A stretch of DNA of 64,000 nt from NCBI GenBank assembly GCA_025200525.1, contig CM045762.1, forward strand, positions 22,727,374 to 22,791,373, written 5' to 3'. Each line of letters opens with the position of its first letter. Position 1 is the stretch's first letter. Both the position numbers and the translations under genes were made by a program. Positions 1 to 9,967 of the stretch are shown here, piece after piece. The notes below the pieces were generated by a model, which was given only the letters and a program-made list of their open reading frames with translations, searched no databases and was not told where the DNA came from. This stretch comes from Camellia lanceoleosa. Its lineage: Eukaryota; Streptophyta; Magnoliopsida; Ericales; Theaceae.

Positions 1-351
1 ATCGAATTTTTTCCGAAAGTGCCCAGATTTCGAAGTGCTCAAAATCAACTTTTGAGCATACCAGAAGCAAGATCTCCCAGAGAGGAGTCCAGAACAGCAA
101 AGAACAGCCCCAGAAGAGGTCCTACGTGCTACCACGCGCCTCCTGAAGAAAAAGAGTGAAGCTCACTCTCACCACGCGCCTCCACGCGCCGGCTGCCGCT
201 CGGCGCGTCATCCCACGCGCCACACGCGCGTCTTCAGGAAGAAGACGAGCCACGTGGTGCCACGTCAGTGCCACGCAGACGCCGTGTCATCGCCACGCAG
301 ACGATACGTCAGACGCCACGTCAGCCCACATGTCAGACACGTCAGCCCTGA

Positions 352-540
352 GCCGCTGACCAAACCGCACCGCCGTTGACCAAGCCGCCACGCCACCGTT
401 GACCAAGCCGAGCGCGCTGATTGACAACGCCGTTAAACCGCGTTGACCGAGCCGCCGTTGACCGAGCCGAGCCTCTGTTGACCGTGCCGCCAAGCCTCCG
501 TTGACCGCGCTGCCTGCGCCGTTGACCGAGCCGTTGACAG
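352..540 (+). repeat. GC-rich minisatellite in Copia leader
   Basis: Degenerate tandem copies of a GTTGACCGAGCCG-like motif, about 14-24 bases apart, fill the leader upstream of gag. The preceding stretch (about 160-350) is also GC-rich with repeated CCACGCGCC and CCACGTCAG words. The composition is sharply unlike the surrounding AT-rich DNA. Confidence 0.75.
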
Positions 541-720
541 GAGTAATTATCCGGTGCATCTCAACGCACCATATTTTGCAGATCTGAACCGTCCAACCTG
601 TTTTGGCTAGATCGAAGTCATTCGGAGTCCGTTTTTGACGATCCAATAGTGTTTTCCAACTATTTGGAGCATTCCGGACACATCCGTACCGTCAGTTTTT
701 TGAATTGAAGTTTCTAAAAA

Positions 721-1566
721 ATGGCAGAATCTACAGAGGCCAGATCAACCGAGTCCGTAAGTAATTCAGCGAGTACAAGCAACTCTAGGCATTGGACCCC
801 GGTGTCCCATGCTAAGTTCGAGGTAGAGAAGTTTGATGGAAGCAGCAACTTTGGCATGTGGAGATGCGAAGTTAAGGATATGCTTGTCTAGATGAACCTG
901 CACTTCACTCTGGGAGACAAACCAGATGAGCTGGATGGGATAGAATGGGAGAAGGTAAATCTCCTGGCCTGCAGTTCCATCAGACTTTGCCTTGCAAAAG
1001 AGGAGAAGTATGCCTTCACAGAATATGATATTGCGAAGCAGCTTTGGAAGGTGCTGGAAGATAAGTTCATGACAAAGAGTATTGAAAACCAGCTCTACTT
1101 GAAGAAGAGGTTGTTTCGTTTCGACTACAAGAAAGGTATTTCGATGAACGAACACCTAAATAACTTCAACAAAATTCTTACGGATTTGAAGAATTTGGAT
1201 GATCACATTGGTGATGAAGATAAAGCACTGTTATTGTTGAATTCCTTGCCTGACTCGTATGATCATCTCACTACTACTTTACTGTACGGTAAAGAGAAGA
1301 TCAAGTATGTTGATGTTGCAAACGCCTTGGTGAACAATGAGTTCAGAAGGAAAGATAAGTTTGCAAACAGGGACTCAGCATCCGAGGCATTGACAGTCAG
1401 GGGCAGAACAAATAACAGAAGATATGCAGGGTGAGGAAAGTCTCGCTCAAAATCCAGAGGGAAATCTTCAGACAGAAGACGTCTTGCAAAAGATAAGTGT
1501 GCTGCTTGTCGCCAGAAGGGGCATTGGGCCAAAGATTGTCCCAATAAAGACAAGACAGAAGAAAAG
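721..1566 (+). pseudogene. Copia gag with zinc knuckle (broken)
   Basis: This encodes the gag part of the polyprotein, which packages element RNA. The likely start is the ATG at 721 (protein begins MAESTEARSTES). An in-frame TAG at 889-891 and a TGA at 1432-1434 break it, and the same frame continues after each. The UBN2-type gag core spans about 892-1400. A CCHC zinc knuckle lies at 1498-1539 (C-x2-C-x4-H-x4-C). The stop at 889 falls right after a conserved gag segment (YxxWRxxVKDML-like), so gag as annotated would be only 56 residues. It is clearly decayed. Confidence 0.88.
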
Positions 1567-2985
1567 GTGAACGTTGTACGAGATGGAGATAATGGTAAAG
1601 GAGCAGCCTTCACAGTTTCATCATATGGCCAGTCTGATGAATGGATAATAGATTCTGGATGTTCCTACCACATGTGTCCGAACAAGCAGTGGTTCTCAAG
1701 CTTACGAGAGTTCGATGGAGGAGTTGTGCTGATGGGCAACGACCAAGCTTGCCAGACAAAGGGGATTGGGACAATTCGACTGAAGATACATGATGGAACA
1801 ATCAGAATTCTTGAAGATGTTCGGTATGTACCAGATCTGACAAAGAATCTCATCTCAGTGGGAGTTTTAGACTCCAAAGGTTACAGAGTAACCATGGAAG
1901 GTGGAGTCCTCAAAGTTGTTCGAGGAGCATTTGTTGCAATGAAGGGTACTCGACAGGGAAATTTATATTTCCTAGACGGCTCTACAGTCATTGGGAGAGT
2001 GGCTGTCACCACCAGCTCAGAAGATGATGCATCAGACACTTCCAGACTTTGGCACATGCGCCTAGGGCATGTCGGTGAGAAGGCTTTACAAGGGTTGGTA
2101 AAGCAAGGCCTGTTGAAAGGCGCCTAGACAAGGAAGCTTGAGTTCTGTGAGCATTGTGTATTGGACAAGCAAACAAGAATCAAGTTTGGTACTGCTATTC
2201 ATCGTACCAAAGGGATTCTAGACTATGTTCACAGCGACGTATGGGGTCCTTTCAAGAATGCTTCGTTGGGAGGTAAACACTACTTTGTGTCGTTCATTGA
2301 TGATTTCTCCAAAAGAGTTTGGATTTACACAATGAAGCACAAAGATGAAGTCTTAGATATCTTTCTTATGTGGAAGAAGACGATTGAAACCCAGACAGGC
2401 AGACGGATCAAGAAGCTCAGATCTAACAATGGTGGAGAATACACATCAGATCCCTTCTTTGAGGTTTGCCAGAATGCAGGGATAGTGAGACATTTCACAG
2501 TTCCTGGAACACCGCAGCAGAATGGAGTTGCAGAACGCATGAACTGCACTTTGGTGGAGAAAGTCCGGTGTATGCTGTCACAGTCTGGATTGAGCAAGGC
2601 ATTTTGGGGCGAGGCATTGAACTATGCTCGTCATCTTGTCAATAGATTACCTACTACAGCACTAGATGGTAAGCCTCCCATGGAGGTATGGTCAGGAGTG
2701 CCAGTTACTGATTATGAGCAGCTACGTATCTTTGGATGTTCAGCCTATTTTCATGTTACAGAATCTAAGTTGGATCCAAGAGCCAAGAAAGCTATCTTCT
2801 TGGGCTTCAGTGACGGAGTCAAGGGATACAGACTTTGGTGCCATGAATCAAAGAAAGTTCTCATCAGAAGAGACGTTACCTTTGATGAGTCTACAATGCT
2901 GAAGCAACCAGATCCTCAACAGAATGAGGAAGCATTGAAGAAGTCAGTGCAGGTGGAGTTTGAGACTCCAGCAAAGGCTAGTTAG
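1567..2985 (+). pseudogene. Copia protease and integrase (broken)
   Basis: The same frame continues from gag. The aspartic protease active site DSG is at 1651-1659 within WIIDSGCSYHM. The GAG-pre-integrase motif LWHMRLGH follows at about 2050. A TAG at 2125-2127 interrupts just before the integrase zinc-binding HC-x2-C. The integrase core includes HSDVWGPF (first catalytic Asp) and QQNGVAER (catalytic Glu). The second catalytic position reads RSNNGGEY at 2419-2442, where the family has RSDNGGEY: Asp to Asn at codon 2425-2427. A loss of integrase chemistry is expected from that change alone. The frame closes at a TAG at 2983-2985. Confidence 0.9.
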
Positions 2986-3037
2986 TCAATCAACCATCCT
3001 GAAGAAGTCTCAGAGGATAGCTCTGAAGAGAGTTTAG

Positions 3038-4690
3038 ATGAAAATGAAGATCCAGAGGCTCCGCAACAATCAGAACCCATTGCAATCAGGAAATGAAAGG
3101 ATGACCGATATGGTAGCCTATGCACTTCCAATCATTGAAGACAATGTTCTTTGCACTTTCAAAGAAGCGGTGCAGAATGCAGAAAGTGTCAAATGGAAGG
3201 AGGTTATGGATGAAGAGATCGGGTCAGTTCACAAGAACCAGACTTCGGAGTTGGTACAACTTTCAAAAGGCAAGAAAGCAATTGGGTGTAAGTGGGTTTA
3301 CACCAAGAAAGAAGGCATCCCAGGCAAAGACAACATCAGATTCAAAGCTAGATTGGTAGCTAAAGGCTATGCTCAGAAGGAAGGAATAGACTACAATGAG
3401 GTATTCTCACCTGTTGTGAAGCACACGTCTATTCGTATCTTGCTAGCTTTGGTTGCACAGTTTGATCTTGAGCTCACCCAACTCGATGTCAAAACTGCCT
3501 TTTTACATGAAGATCTTGAAGAGGAGATATACATGTCCCAGCCAGATGGTTTCAAAGTTGCTGGTAAAGAGAATTGGGCTTGTAAGCTGAACAAATCGTT
3601 GTACGGATTGAAGCAATCCCCGAGACAGTGGTACAAGCGATTTGATCGGTTCATGACAGAGAAAGAATACACAAGAAGTCAATTTGATCATTGTGTATAT
3701 TTCCGTAAGCTTCCGGACGGTTCCTTCATCTATTTGCTCTTATATGTAGATGATATACTAATTGCATCTAAGAGCAAGGTGGAGATCGACAAACTCAAGG
3801 CACAGTTAGCAAGAGAGTTTGAAATGAAGGATTTGGGAGAAGCAAAGAAAATTCTTGGCATGGAGATCAAGAGAGACAGGGCACGGTTTGTCTGACACAA
3901 ACCCAGTATCTGAAAAAGGTGTTAGACAGATTTGGCATAAATGGGAAAACCAAAGCTGTAAGTACACCATTGGCCCCTCATTTCAAACTCAGTGCTTCAA
4001 TGTCTCCACGCACAGAAGAAGAACGGAAGCATATGGCACAAGTTCCATATGCAAATGCAATGCATTAATGTATGCTATGGTTTGTACAAGGCGACATCTC
4101 GCATCTTTGTGAGTATGGTAAGCAGGTATATGCATGATCTAGGAAAAGATCACTGGCAGGCAGTGAAATGGATCCTAAGGTACATACATGGCACGGTTAA
4201 TCTGGGATTGAAGTTCGAGAGAGATAACCGACTTGGATAGAATCTGGTTAGATATGTGGACTCAGATTTTGCTGGTGACTTGGACAAACGCCGATCAACA
4301 ACAGGGTATGTATTTACGTTTGCTAAAGGGCCGGTGAGTTAGAGGTCAACGCTTCAGTCAACGGTGGCTTTGTCTACTACAGAGGTAGAGTACATGGCGA
4401 TGTGAAGCCTTTAGAAGCTATTTGGCTACGGGTTGATTGAGGACTTGGGTATTGTTCGAAGCACGTTGAGGTGTCTTGTGATCAGTGCCATCTGTTTGGC
4501 AAAGTATCAGGTTCATGATTCCCGCACTAAGCGCATTGATGTCTGTTTCCATTTCATCCGAGAAATTGTGAATGAAGGGGATATTCTGCTTCAAAAGATT
4601 AGTACTGCAGATAATCCGGCCGATATGCTCACAAAAGTGGTTTCTGGGATCAAGTTCCAACATTGTTTGGACTTGGTCAACATCTCTAAT
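3038..4690 (+). pseudogene. Copia reverse transcriptase and RNase H (broken)
   Basis: The reverse transcriptase reads in a frame shifted relative to the integrase, with the frame change near 3093. The segment contains the copia motifs WKEVMDEE, KARLVAKGYAQKEGIDY, QLDVKTAFLH, SLYGLKQSPRQW and the catalytic YVDD at 3743-3754. A TGA at 3893-3895 and a frame change near 3880 follow. Small deletions disrupt the region around 4050-4080. RNase H motifs remain in fragments: DSDFAGDLDKRRSTTGY (about 4260-4310), STTEVEYMA (about 4375) and the tail HFIREIVNEGDI to NPADMLTK (about 4553-4640). Confidence 0.9.
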
Positions 4691-4755
4691 CGAAAGCACC
4701 TTCGGGTGCAAGGCAGTGTTGATCGATCACTATGTTGGATAAGAGAATCCTCGCC

Positions 4756-4767
4756 AAGGTGGAGATT
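4756..4767 (+). other. Polypurine tract of Copia element
   Basis: A purine-rich AAGGTGGAGATT sits directly before the 3' LTR; this is the expected plus-strand priming site. Confidence 0.8.
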
Positions 4768-5202
4768 TGTTGAAGATTGGCTAAAGATTCTTGCCAACAC
4801 AACTTGCCAACCTACAAAGGTGATTCTCCATGTGAAACTTGCCAACCTACAAAGGTGATTCTCCACGTGAAACCAACACATTGCCAACCAACATGGACAG
4901 CCACCGAAAGGAGAAGAAGTGAGCTGGCCATGTGCAAGGCTAGCCTCTCCACCTCTCTTCTGTAATGTGTATAAATGGAGAGGGTGAGAATAGAGGGAAA
5001 TTATGAGTGTGGTGAGCTTAACAGTGAGATGAGCTAAAGAGAGTGAATACAGAGAGAGAGAATTATTCAGAGAGTGTTGTAATTCTTCTTTGTTCAATAT
5101 AGTGAATCCGCTGCCCGTGGACGTAGGCGACTTGCCAAACCACGTTAAATCTCTTGTGTTATTGCTTGTTTGAGTTTCCTGGTGTGCCCCCGATCCACAA
5201 CA
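4768..5202 (+). repeat. 3' LTR of Copia element (435 bp)
   Basis: The LTR begins TGTTG and ends CAACA, a perfect 5-bp terminal inverted pair. A TATAAAT box at about 4970 fits an LTR promoter. A direct repeat of about 50 bases (AACTTGCCAACCTACAAAGG words) lies near 4800-4870. The base after CAACA returns immediately to receptor-kinase coding sequence on the minus strand, which fixes the boundary. Confidence 0.9.
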
Positions 5203-5937
5203 CTTATAACTATAATGCACGTCGTCTGTAGTGAATACCAATTCAAGTGTGTAGATGGGATTATTGAAGTCTATTGTCGTATTAAACCTGATACCATTCC
5301 ACGGTCCAGTTCGGTACAACTTAACCGAATTTCTGTTTAGAATAAATTATGGATATCCTCCAGGATCACACCAATATGTAAACTCACCTTTAGCTGGATC
5401 ATCACTCCTCTTCCATGAAAAGAGTTTGCTCTCTAGGCCAGTTACAAAGTTCTTTCCGAGCTTCATGTCTGGCAAAAGAGTATCACCAGGATAATCAAAA
5501 CTTTGCCACAGAAAATGCTCTGGGTTATCATCATTGGCATCTTTAACAACTAGATTTCCAGAGTCCATAGGTTGTGCAACAGTATCCTGTGTGGATCTTG
5601 TCACATTGACAGCCCAAATGATGTTGCTGGTACCATCGACAAGGACCAGAATTCCAGGGTCGATTATCATTAAGACGGCTGACGAATCGACGAGTGGGAT
5701 CTCTCTGTTTGCAACCCATACAACAGTCTGGATAGATATTTTCTTGTGCCATATTCCAAGGTATTGATTCCGGGAATTGCCAGGGCTGAAAAAACCCATT
5801 TCAAATCTTTCACCAAATGAAACAATGGTATTGTTACCATGAATGGAGTGGGTTTTGGTTATGGTGTCTGCCGCATTGGAGATAATTAAGATAGAAAATA
5901 AAGAGGAAAACAATAAAGGTATTTCGAGGCCTTCCAT
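5203..5937 (-). pseudogene. S-domain receptor-like kinase copy A, exon 1 fragment cut by Copia
   Basis: This is the extracellular 5' part of a G-type lectin S-receptor-like Ser/Thr kinase. The start MEGLE is at 5937, chosen because copy C begins MEGLK and both have matching upstream sequence; an in-frame ATG lies upstream at 5970. A signal peptide (about residues 1-23) is followed by a bulb-type lectin domain ([44 protein letters not shown]) and the start of the S-locus glycoprotein domain (YRTGPWNG). A TAA replaces the CAA present in copy C just after CDPGGYP, so translation would end at about residue 197. Past that stop the frame is still recognisable up to the LTR border at 5203. The rest of exon 1, the transmembrane exon and the kinase should lie beyond the left window edge. 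Confidence 0.9.
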
Positions 5938-6360
5938 TAGCAATTTAATCTCCAATTTCATGGAATTCATCTGTTTTTTCCATTATTTATTCAATTTATA
6001 AAGATGTCCAATTTTAAAAATAAAAAGACTTAACAGACCCAAGTCTTCCATGGACTTGTCTGTGTATGTACCTTTCAGTTGGTGCCGGTTATTAAAAAAT
6101 AGAAGACTTGGAATTCTACTGTCAGTTTGAATGCTGATTTGAATAGTCTTCGCTTCTACAAATTCTTATCTCTTCATGATTGCCACCCCAATCATGGCAT
6201 CAAATCAACGATCTGAATTGGATTCGATAATGCTAGGACCAAATGCGACCATAGAATAGTAGAATAGAATTGCCTACCATCAGGCTCAAAAGAAATCAGC
6301 TTGCAGACTCAAATCAAAGGGTTTCAAAAACACGGACAATTATTCATTGCCCACATGCTA
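5938..6360. other. Upstream region of RLK copy A
   Basis: No gene is seen. The first 40 or so bases match the sequence just upstream of copy C (both contain AATAATGG and ACAGATGAATTCC words on the coding strand). That supports a shared ancestral promoter and leader. The remainder is AT-rich without recognisable coding content. Confidence 0.5.
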
Positions 6361-6398
6361 GAAATTCTATTTCCACACACTTACTTATCTCTATGCAC
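6361..6398 (+). repeat. Left arm of a widely spaced inverted repeat
   Basis: This arm (starting GAAATTCTATTTCCACAC) is the near reverse complement of 9931-9967. The pair could be the ends of a large TIR element into which the decayed Copia at 7032-9277 later inserted. No clear target-site duplication was found. Confidence 0.55.
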
Positions 6399-6557
6399 AC
6401 ACTTAATGAAATTTTATTTTAATGACAATTGTGTCCTAAAATAAAATTACTATAATGGATATCGAAAAACACCCATAATATTATATTAGAATTTTCTCCA
6501 TACACATCTTTTTAAAGCAAAAAAATCTCAATACACTGTGATTTCTATTCTTTATTA

Positions 6558-6558
6558 T

Positions 6559-6582
<24 letters not shown>
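6558..6582. repeat. (TA)n microsatellite
   Basis: An uninterrupted TA dinucleotide run. A second, similar run lies at 6736-6756. Confidence 0.9.
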
Positions 6583-6590
<8 letters not shown>

Positions 6591-7031
6591 CATACTGTGC
6601 CATCTTGCTCAGAGATTGTCAATTCTTAAAAAATGGATGTTTGGATTGATCGATAGTTAGGAACCTTAAGTTTATACATGCTCATAATCCACTATTGTTG
6701 ATTTTGGACTAAACATGATGGTCTTGCAATGGATCGATATATATATATATATATATGTATACATATTGGGGGAACAAATATAGTGGTTGGCAAGGGTGAA
6801 ATGGGCAATGAGGGCTGGGGTTGTAAATAATTTTATGATGTTATGCATATAACAACTTTCATAATCCAAAATCGTGAACTATCATGATTTTCACAAATAA
6901 TAAGATAATGCAAAAAATAAATAACATATCCGAATCAGTTATGCGAAACCTTCGAGTGACCCAAAATTGATTGGACACAAACCTAATAATAATATTAGTG
7001 GAAAATGGTTTCTCTCTTGACCCTCTTTAGA

Positions 7032-7263
7032 ATACATTAAATTTAGAATTATTTTGATGGGTAGTCTGAATGTCCTTTTATAGATAGAAAGAGGACTAGT
7101 TTCCTTATTCAACAATAATTCCACTTTCCCATCAAAGTACTCTTCTTTATTTACTAATTAATTGTAGCAAAAAATATAAAATCATAATCTTGTCAAATCT
7201 CTAATTCATATTACCATATCATGTGAGTCAACATAATGACTAAATAATTAATTTAATCTTACA
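7032..7263 (-). repeat. 3' LTR of decayed Copia
   Basis: This is the direct repeat of 9030-9277 (shared words include TAATTAATTTAATCTTA and TTCCACTTTCCCATCAAAG). Confidence 0.7.
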
Positions 7264-7599
7264 TTCTCCCACTTGGACCATATGATAACTTATATCAAGA
7301 TTTAACAAGGTTAACATTAGGCGCGCAATAAACCACATTCAGTATTACATGTAATTGGTTATCATCATAATACTATAATTAAATAGTTCACTAATGTGAG
7401 TCATAACGGTTCTACACCAATAGCACGACATAGTCCTTTCCATGTACTACAACACTAGCAACTAGTTTAATATAACCCTTTAAGTGAAGAGTATAAAGAG
7501 GTCCAACGATATTATCTTTTTCTGAAAGACTATTCCTGTTATCATTCATTCATTCTCATATATGTACGTACTCATTTCATAACAAGAAATATATCAAAA

Positions 7600-8571
7600 A
7601 CACAATTAATGAGATCTCAATGTATCAACAAACACAATCAATCATAAACAACTGTTATGGATTACGTTCAAGACCCAATTGGCAAGTTTCTTAATTGTCT
7701 TTAAGAGTAATTCCTTCATTAATAGATCTGTACTTAAAAGTTATGTACTTATGTGTTTTATTGACACTTTCTGCTCCTGAAATTCTTCTTTAACGACAAA
7801 GTATTTCAATTGTTTGTGTTTAACATCATTAGAATACTTATCATTCTAAGAAAATAAATACGAAATTATCACAATAAATTTTCAACGACTTGGCAATAAA
7901 AGTCAACAATCGCAAGTCTTGAGATAAAGTTTCACAATAACAATTCATAAATTGTGGTCTCAAAACACACCACAAATTTAACTTTCATAGAGGATACTTA
8001 TGATAGTTCGTTTTACACTTTTCTTAATATTGCTTCTCCACATAAAAGAAACAAAGAACCAAAAGTGAATTTTCTACTATTAATATATCATCTACTGTTT
8101 GAATCTAAATAGCCAATCAATTCATGATTATCAAACTTCATAAATGTGAACAAGTAATCTTTTATTCATTATGATTACCTTATCACTTTTTTATTTGAGC
8201 ATTAAATTTCATATAATAGTTGTATAAAGAATCGTTTCCATTCTAATTGATTTTATAAAATTTTGCATAAGACTGGATTTATTTCCTTTCGAAATATGGA
8301 TAACTTTATATAAATATTCTCTTATTTTGAATCTCTATAGAACTTTTAATATATATATATACACCTTCTAAGATAATCTCAACGATTCATGTGATTCATT
8401 TAGAAATATTTTAATTTCTATCACATAAATTATCTTATTAATATATTTCATTTCAAAATTCTTAAAGGGGAATTTCTTAACTCGTATTTTACAGGCAGCG
8501 TTACTACGTAGGTGCTTTACAGGATATGTGCTTGTATTGCACTTTCGAAGGAAATTTAAAGTACAGAACAT
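7600..8571 (-). pseudogene. Copia RT/RNase H remnant
   Basis: On the minus strand, FEMKYINKIIYVIEIKIF and SHESLRLS recall the copia motif FxMKDxGxAxYVLGIxI and its LSQ continuation. Further downstream, pieces of the RNase H region can be read across several frames: ELIGYLDSN (IGYSDSDFAG in the family), CVFETT-like, FSKN and the ADLLMKEL region (ADPLTKGL in the family). Every frame is interrupted. The assignment rests on motif order, not on an open frame. Confidence 0.6.
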
Positions 8572-9029
8572 TCAGAAAAAATTAAAGAATTTAGCATCAT
8601 GCTTAGACCAGGTACACCATGGAGACCTATGACTGCAACTCAGGTGGGTTTGGTCATGCTAGGGGCGTGTCCAAGCCCAACCCAAAGTAATTTTCCCAGG
8701 CCCAATCTCAAGTCAGAGTTGTCTAGATCAAGTCCCACTTAAGCTTAACGCAATGAGTTCAGATTAGGCTTGGGCTGCCGAAACCAACACCAAAAATTTC
8801 CTTGTAACATACATTGACCCAAACAGTTACTGTAGTTGTGATTGATTTCTCTTTAATTTGACGCAAGTTTTTAGGCACCAAACAAGAAATTTACTGTAGT
8901 GATGATTGATTTCTCTCCTTTGCGTATTTTGCAATGCCCACACATACATATGTAAAACACCTGCCTAGTAGATTGTTTGGGTTATTTAAAGCGACATAAT
9001 ATTTATGTGTCTTATCAAAGACAGACATA

Positions 9030-9277
9030 ATACATTAAATTCAGAATTATTTTGATGAGTAGTCTGAATGTCTTTTTATAGGTAGAGAGAGAATTAATTT
9101 CTTTATTTAACAATGATTCCACTTTCCCATCAAAGTAGGATACTTGAAAAATACTCTTCTTTATTTTCCAATTAATTGTAGCAAAAAAAATGAAATTATA
9201 ATCTTACCAAATCTCTAATTCATATTATCATATCATGTTGGTCAACATAATGACTAAATAATTAATTTAATCTTATA
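9030..9277 (-). repeat. 5' LTR of decayed Copia
   Basis: This is the second copy of the repeat at 7032-7263. It carries a small extra segment (near 9140) and a degraded terminus (CTATAAG instead of TGTAAG on the minus strand). Confidence 0.65.
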
Positions 9278-9930
9278 GGGGTGCCTGATCGAAAAATTCA
9301 TCCAAATAGGATGCCGAATTCATGGCACAGCAGCTTTAGAGCCCAATTTCAACTCCTATGACAATTTATTGCTTGAAGAATCACTATTTGCAATTGGTTG
9401 AATAACCAGAGCAGTTGGAGTTTGATCAAAATTAACAGGAGCTTCCTAATCATCTTGCTAGTTATTCAATTGAAACACTCTAATTAATAACCCCTAGTTT
9501 CTCAAACCCATGAGGCACAACACTCAAAATGAGCAACAACATTTCTTAGCTCAAAACAAAGCAAATGAGAGGCTTCATCAACTGTTTCATCCCCAAAGCC
9601 TAGACCTAATTGTTGAGAAACCCAAGAGAGAAGTGAAATTGAAATGGAATTGGAATTTGGTGAATGTTATAAAAATGCCATGAAAGTGGCAATTATTAAT
9701 TAGTTTGGGAACCCCTCTGGTAGCAAAGACATTGATTTCATTGAGAAGAAGAAAGAGGATTGGTAAATGGGGTAAAGGTGTGTGAAATGAGGGTTTAGGT
9801 GGTGTGTGTACAAGATATGAGTTAGGGTATAATTGGAACATTAAATGTGTGGAATAAGAAAAATAACCAAAAATCAAATTAATAAGTTTGCGTATTGAGA
9901 AATAATATGGACTGAGATAAGGAAATGATA
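9278..9930. other. Intergenic stretch, nothing recognised
   Basis: No coding or repeat structure could be assigned. Short open frames occur on both strands without recognisable motifs. Confidence 0.5.
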
Positions 9931-9967
9931 TGCACTGAGATAAGGAAGTGTGTGGAAATAGAATTTC
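9931..9967 (-). repeat. Right arm of widely spaced inverted repeat
   Basis: Near reverse complement of 6361-6398; ends GAAATAGAATTTC. Confidence 0.55.

Larger units (their letters stand above)
1..5202 (+). mobile_element. Copia LTR retrotransposon, 5' LTR outside window
   Basis: The domains follow Ty1/copia order on the plus strand: gag with zinc knuckle, protease, integrase, reverse transcriptase, RNase H, purine-rich tract, 3' LTR. The first 720 bases look like the untranslated leader, so the 5' LTR should lie just before position 1. The 3' LTR ends at 5202, inside an S-domain receptor kinase exon on the other strand. Several stop codons and at least three frame changes interrupt the polyprotein, so this copy cannot be autonomous. 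The family resembles the Tnt1-like group by its integrase and reverse transcriptase motifs; the lineage is inferred. Confidence 0.93.
7032..9277 (-). mobile_element. Decayed Copia element, minus strand
   Basis: Two direct repeats, 7032-7263 and 9030-9277, are similar along their length and flank degraded Copia coding sequence. On the minus strand the left repeat starts TGTAAGATTAAAT, directly after a purine-rich AGTGGGAGAA that fits a polypurine tract, so it is the 3' LTR. The right repeat is the 5' LTR. Most of gag, protease and integrase is missing, leaving roughly 1.77 kb between the LTRs. Many stops and frame changes are present, so this is an old copy. Confidence 0.75.

Noticed and set aside
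156..646. Short open frames in the first 650 bases
   Set aside because: They come from the GC-rich repeat in the Copia leader; low complexity, no motif.
4591..5319. 242-codon minus-strand frame spanning LTR and RLK
   Set aside because: It fuses real RLK codons (5203-5319) with antisense LTR sequence; only the first part is genuine.
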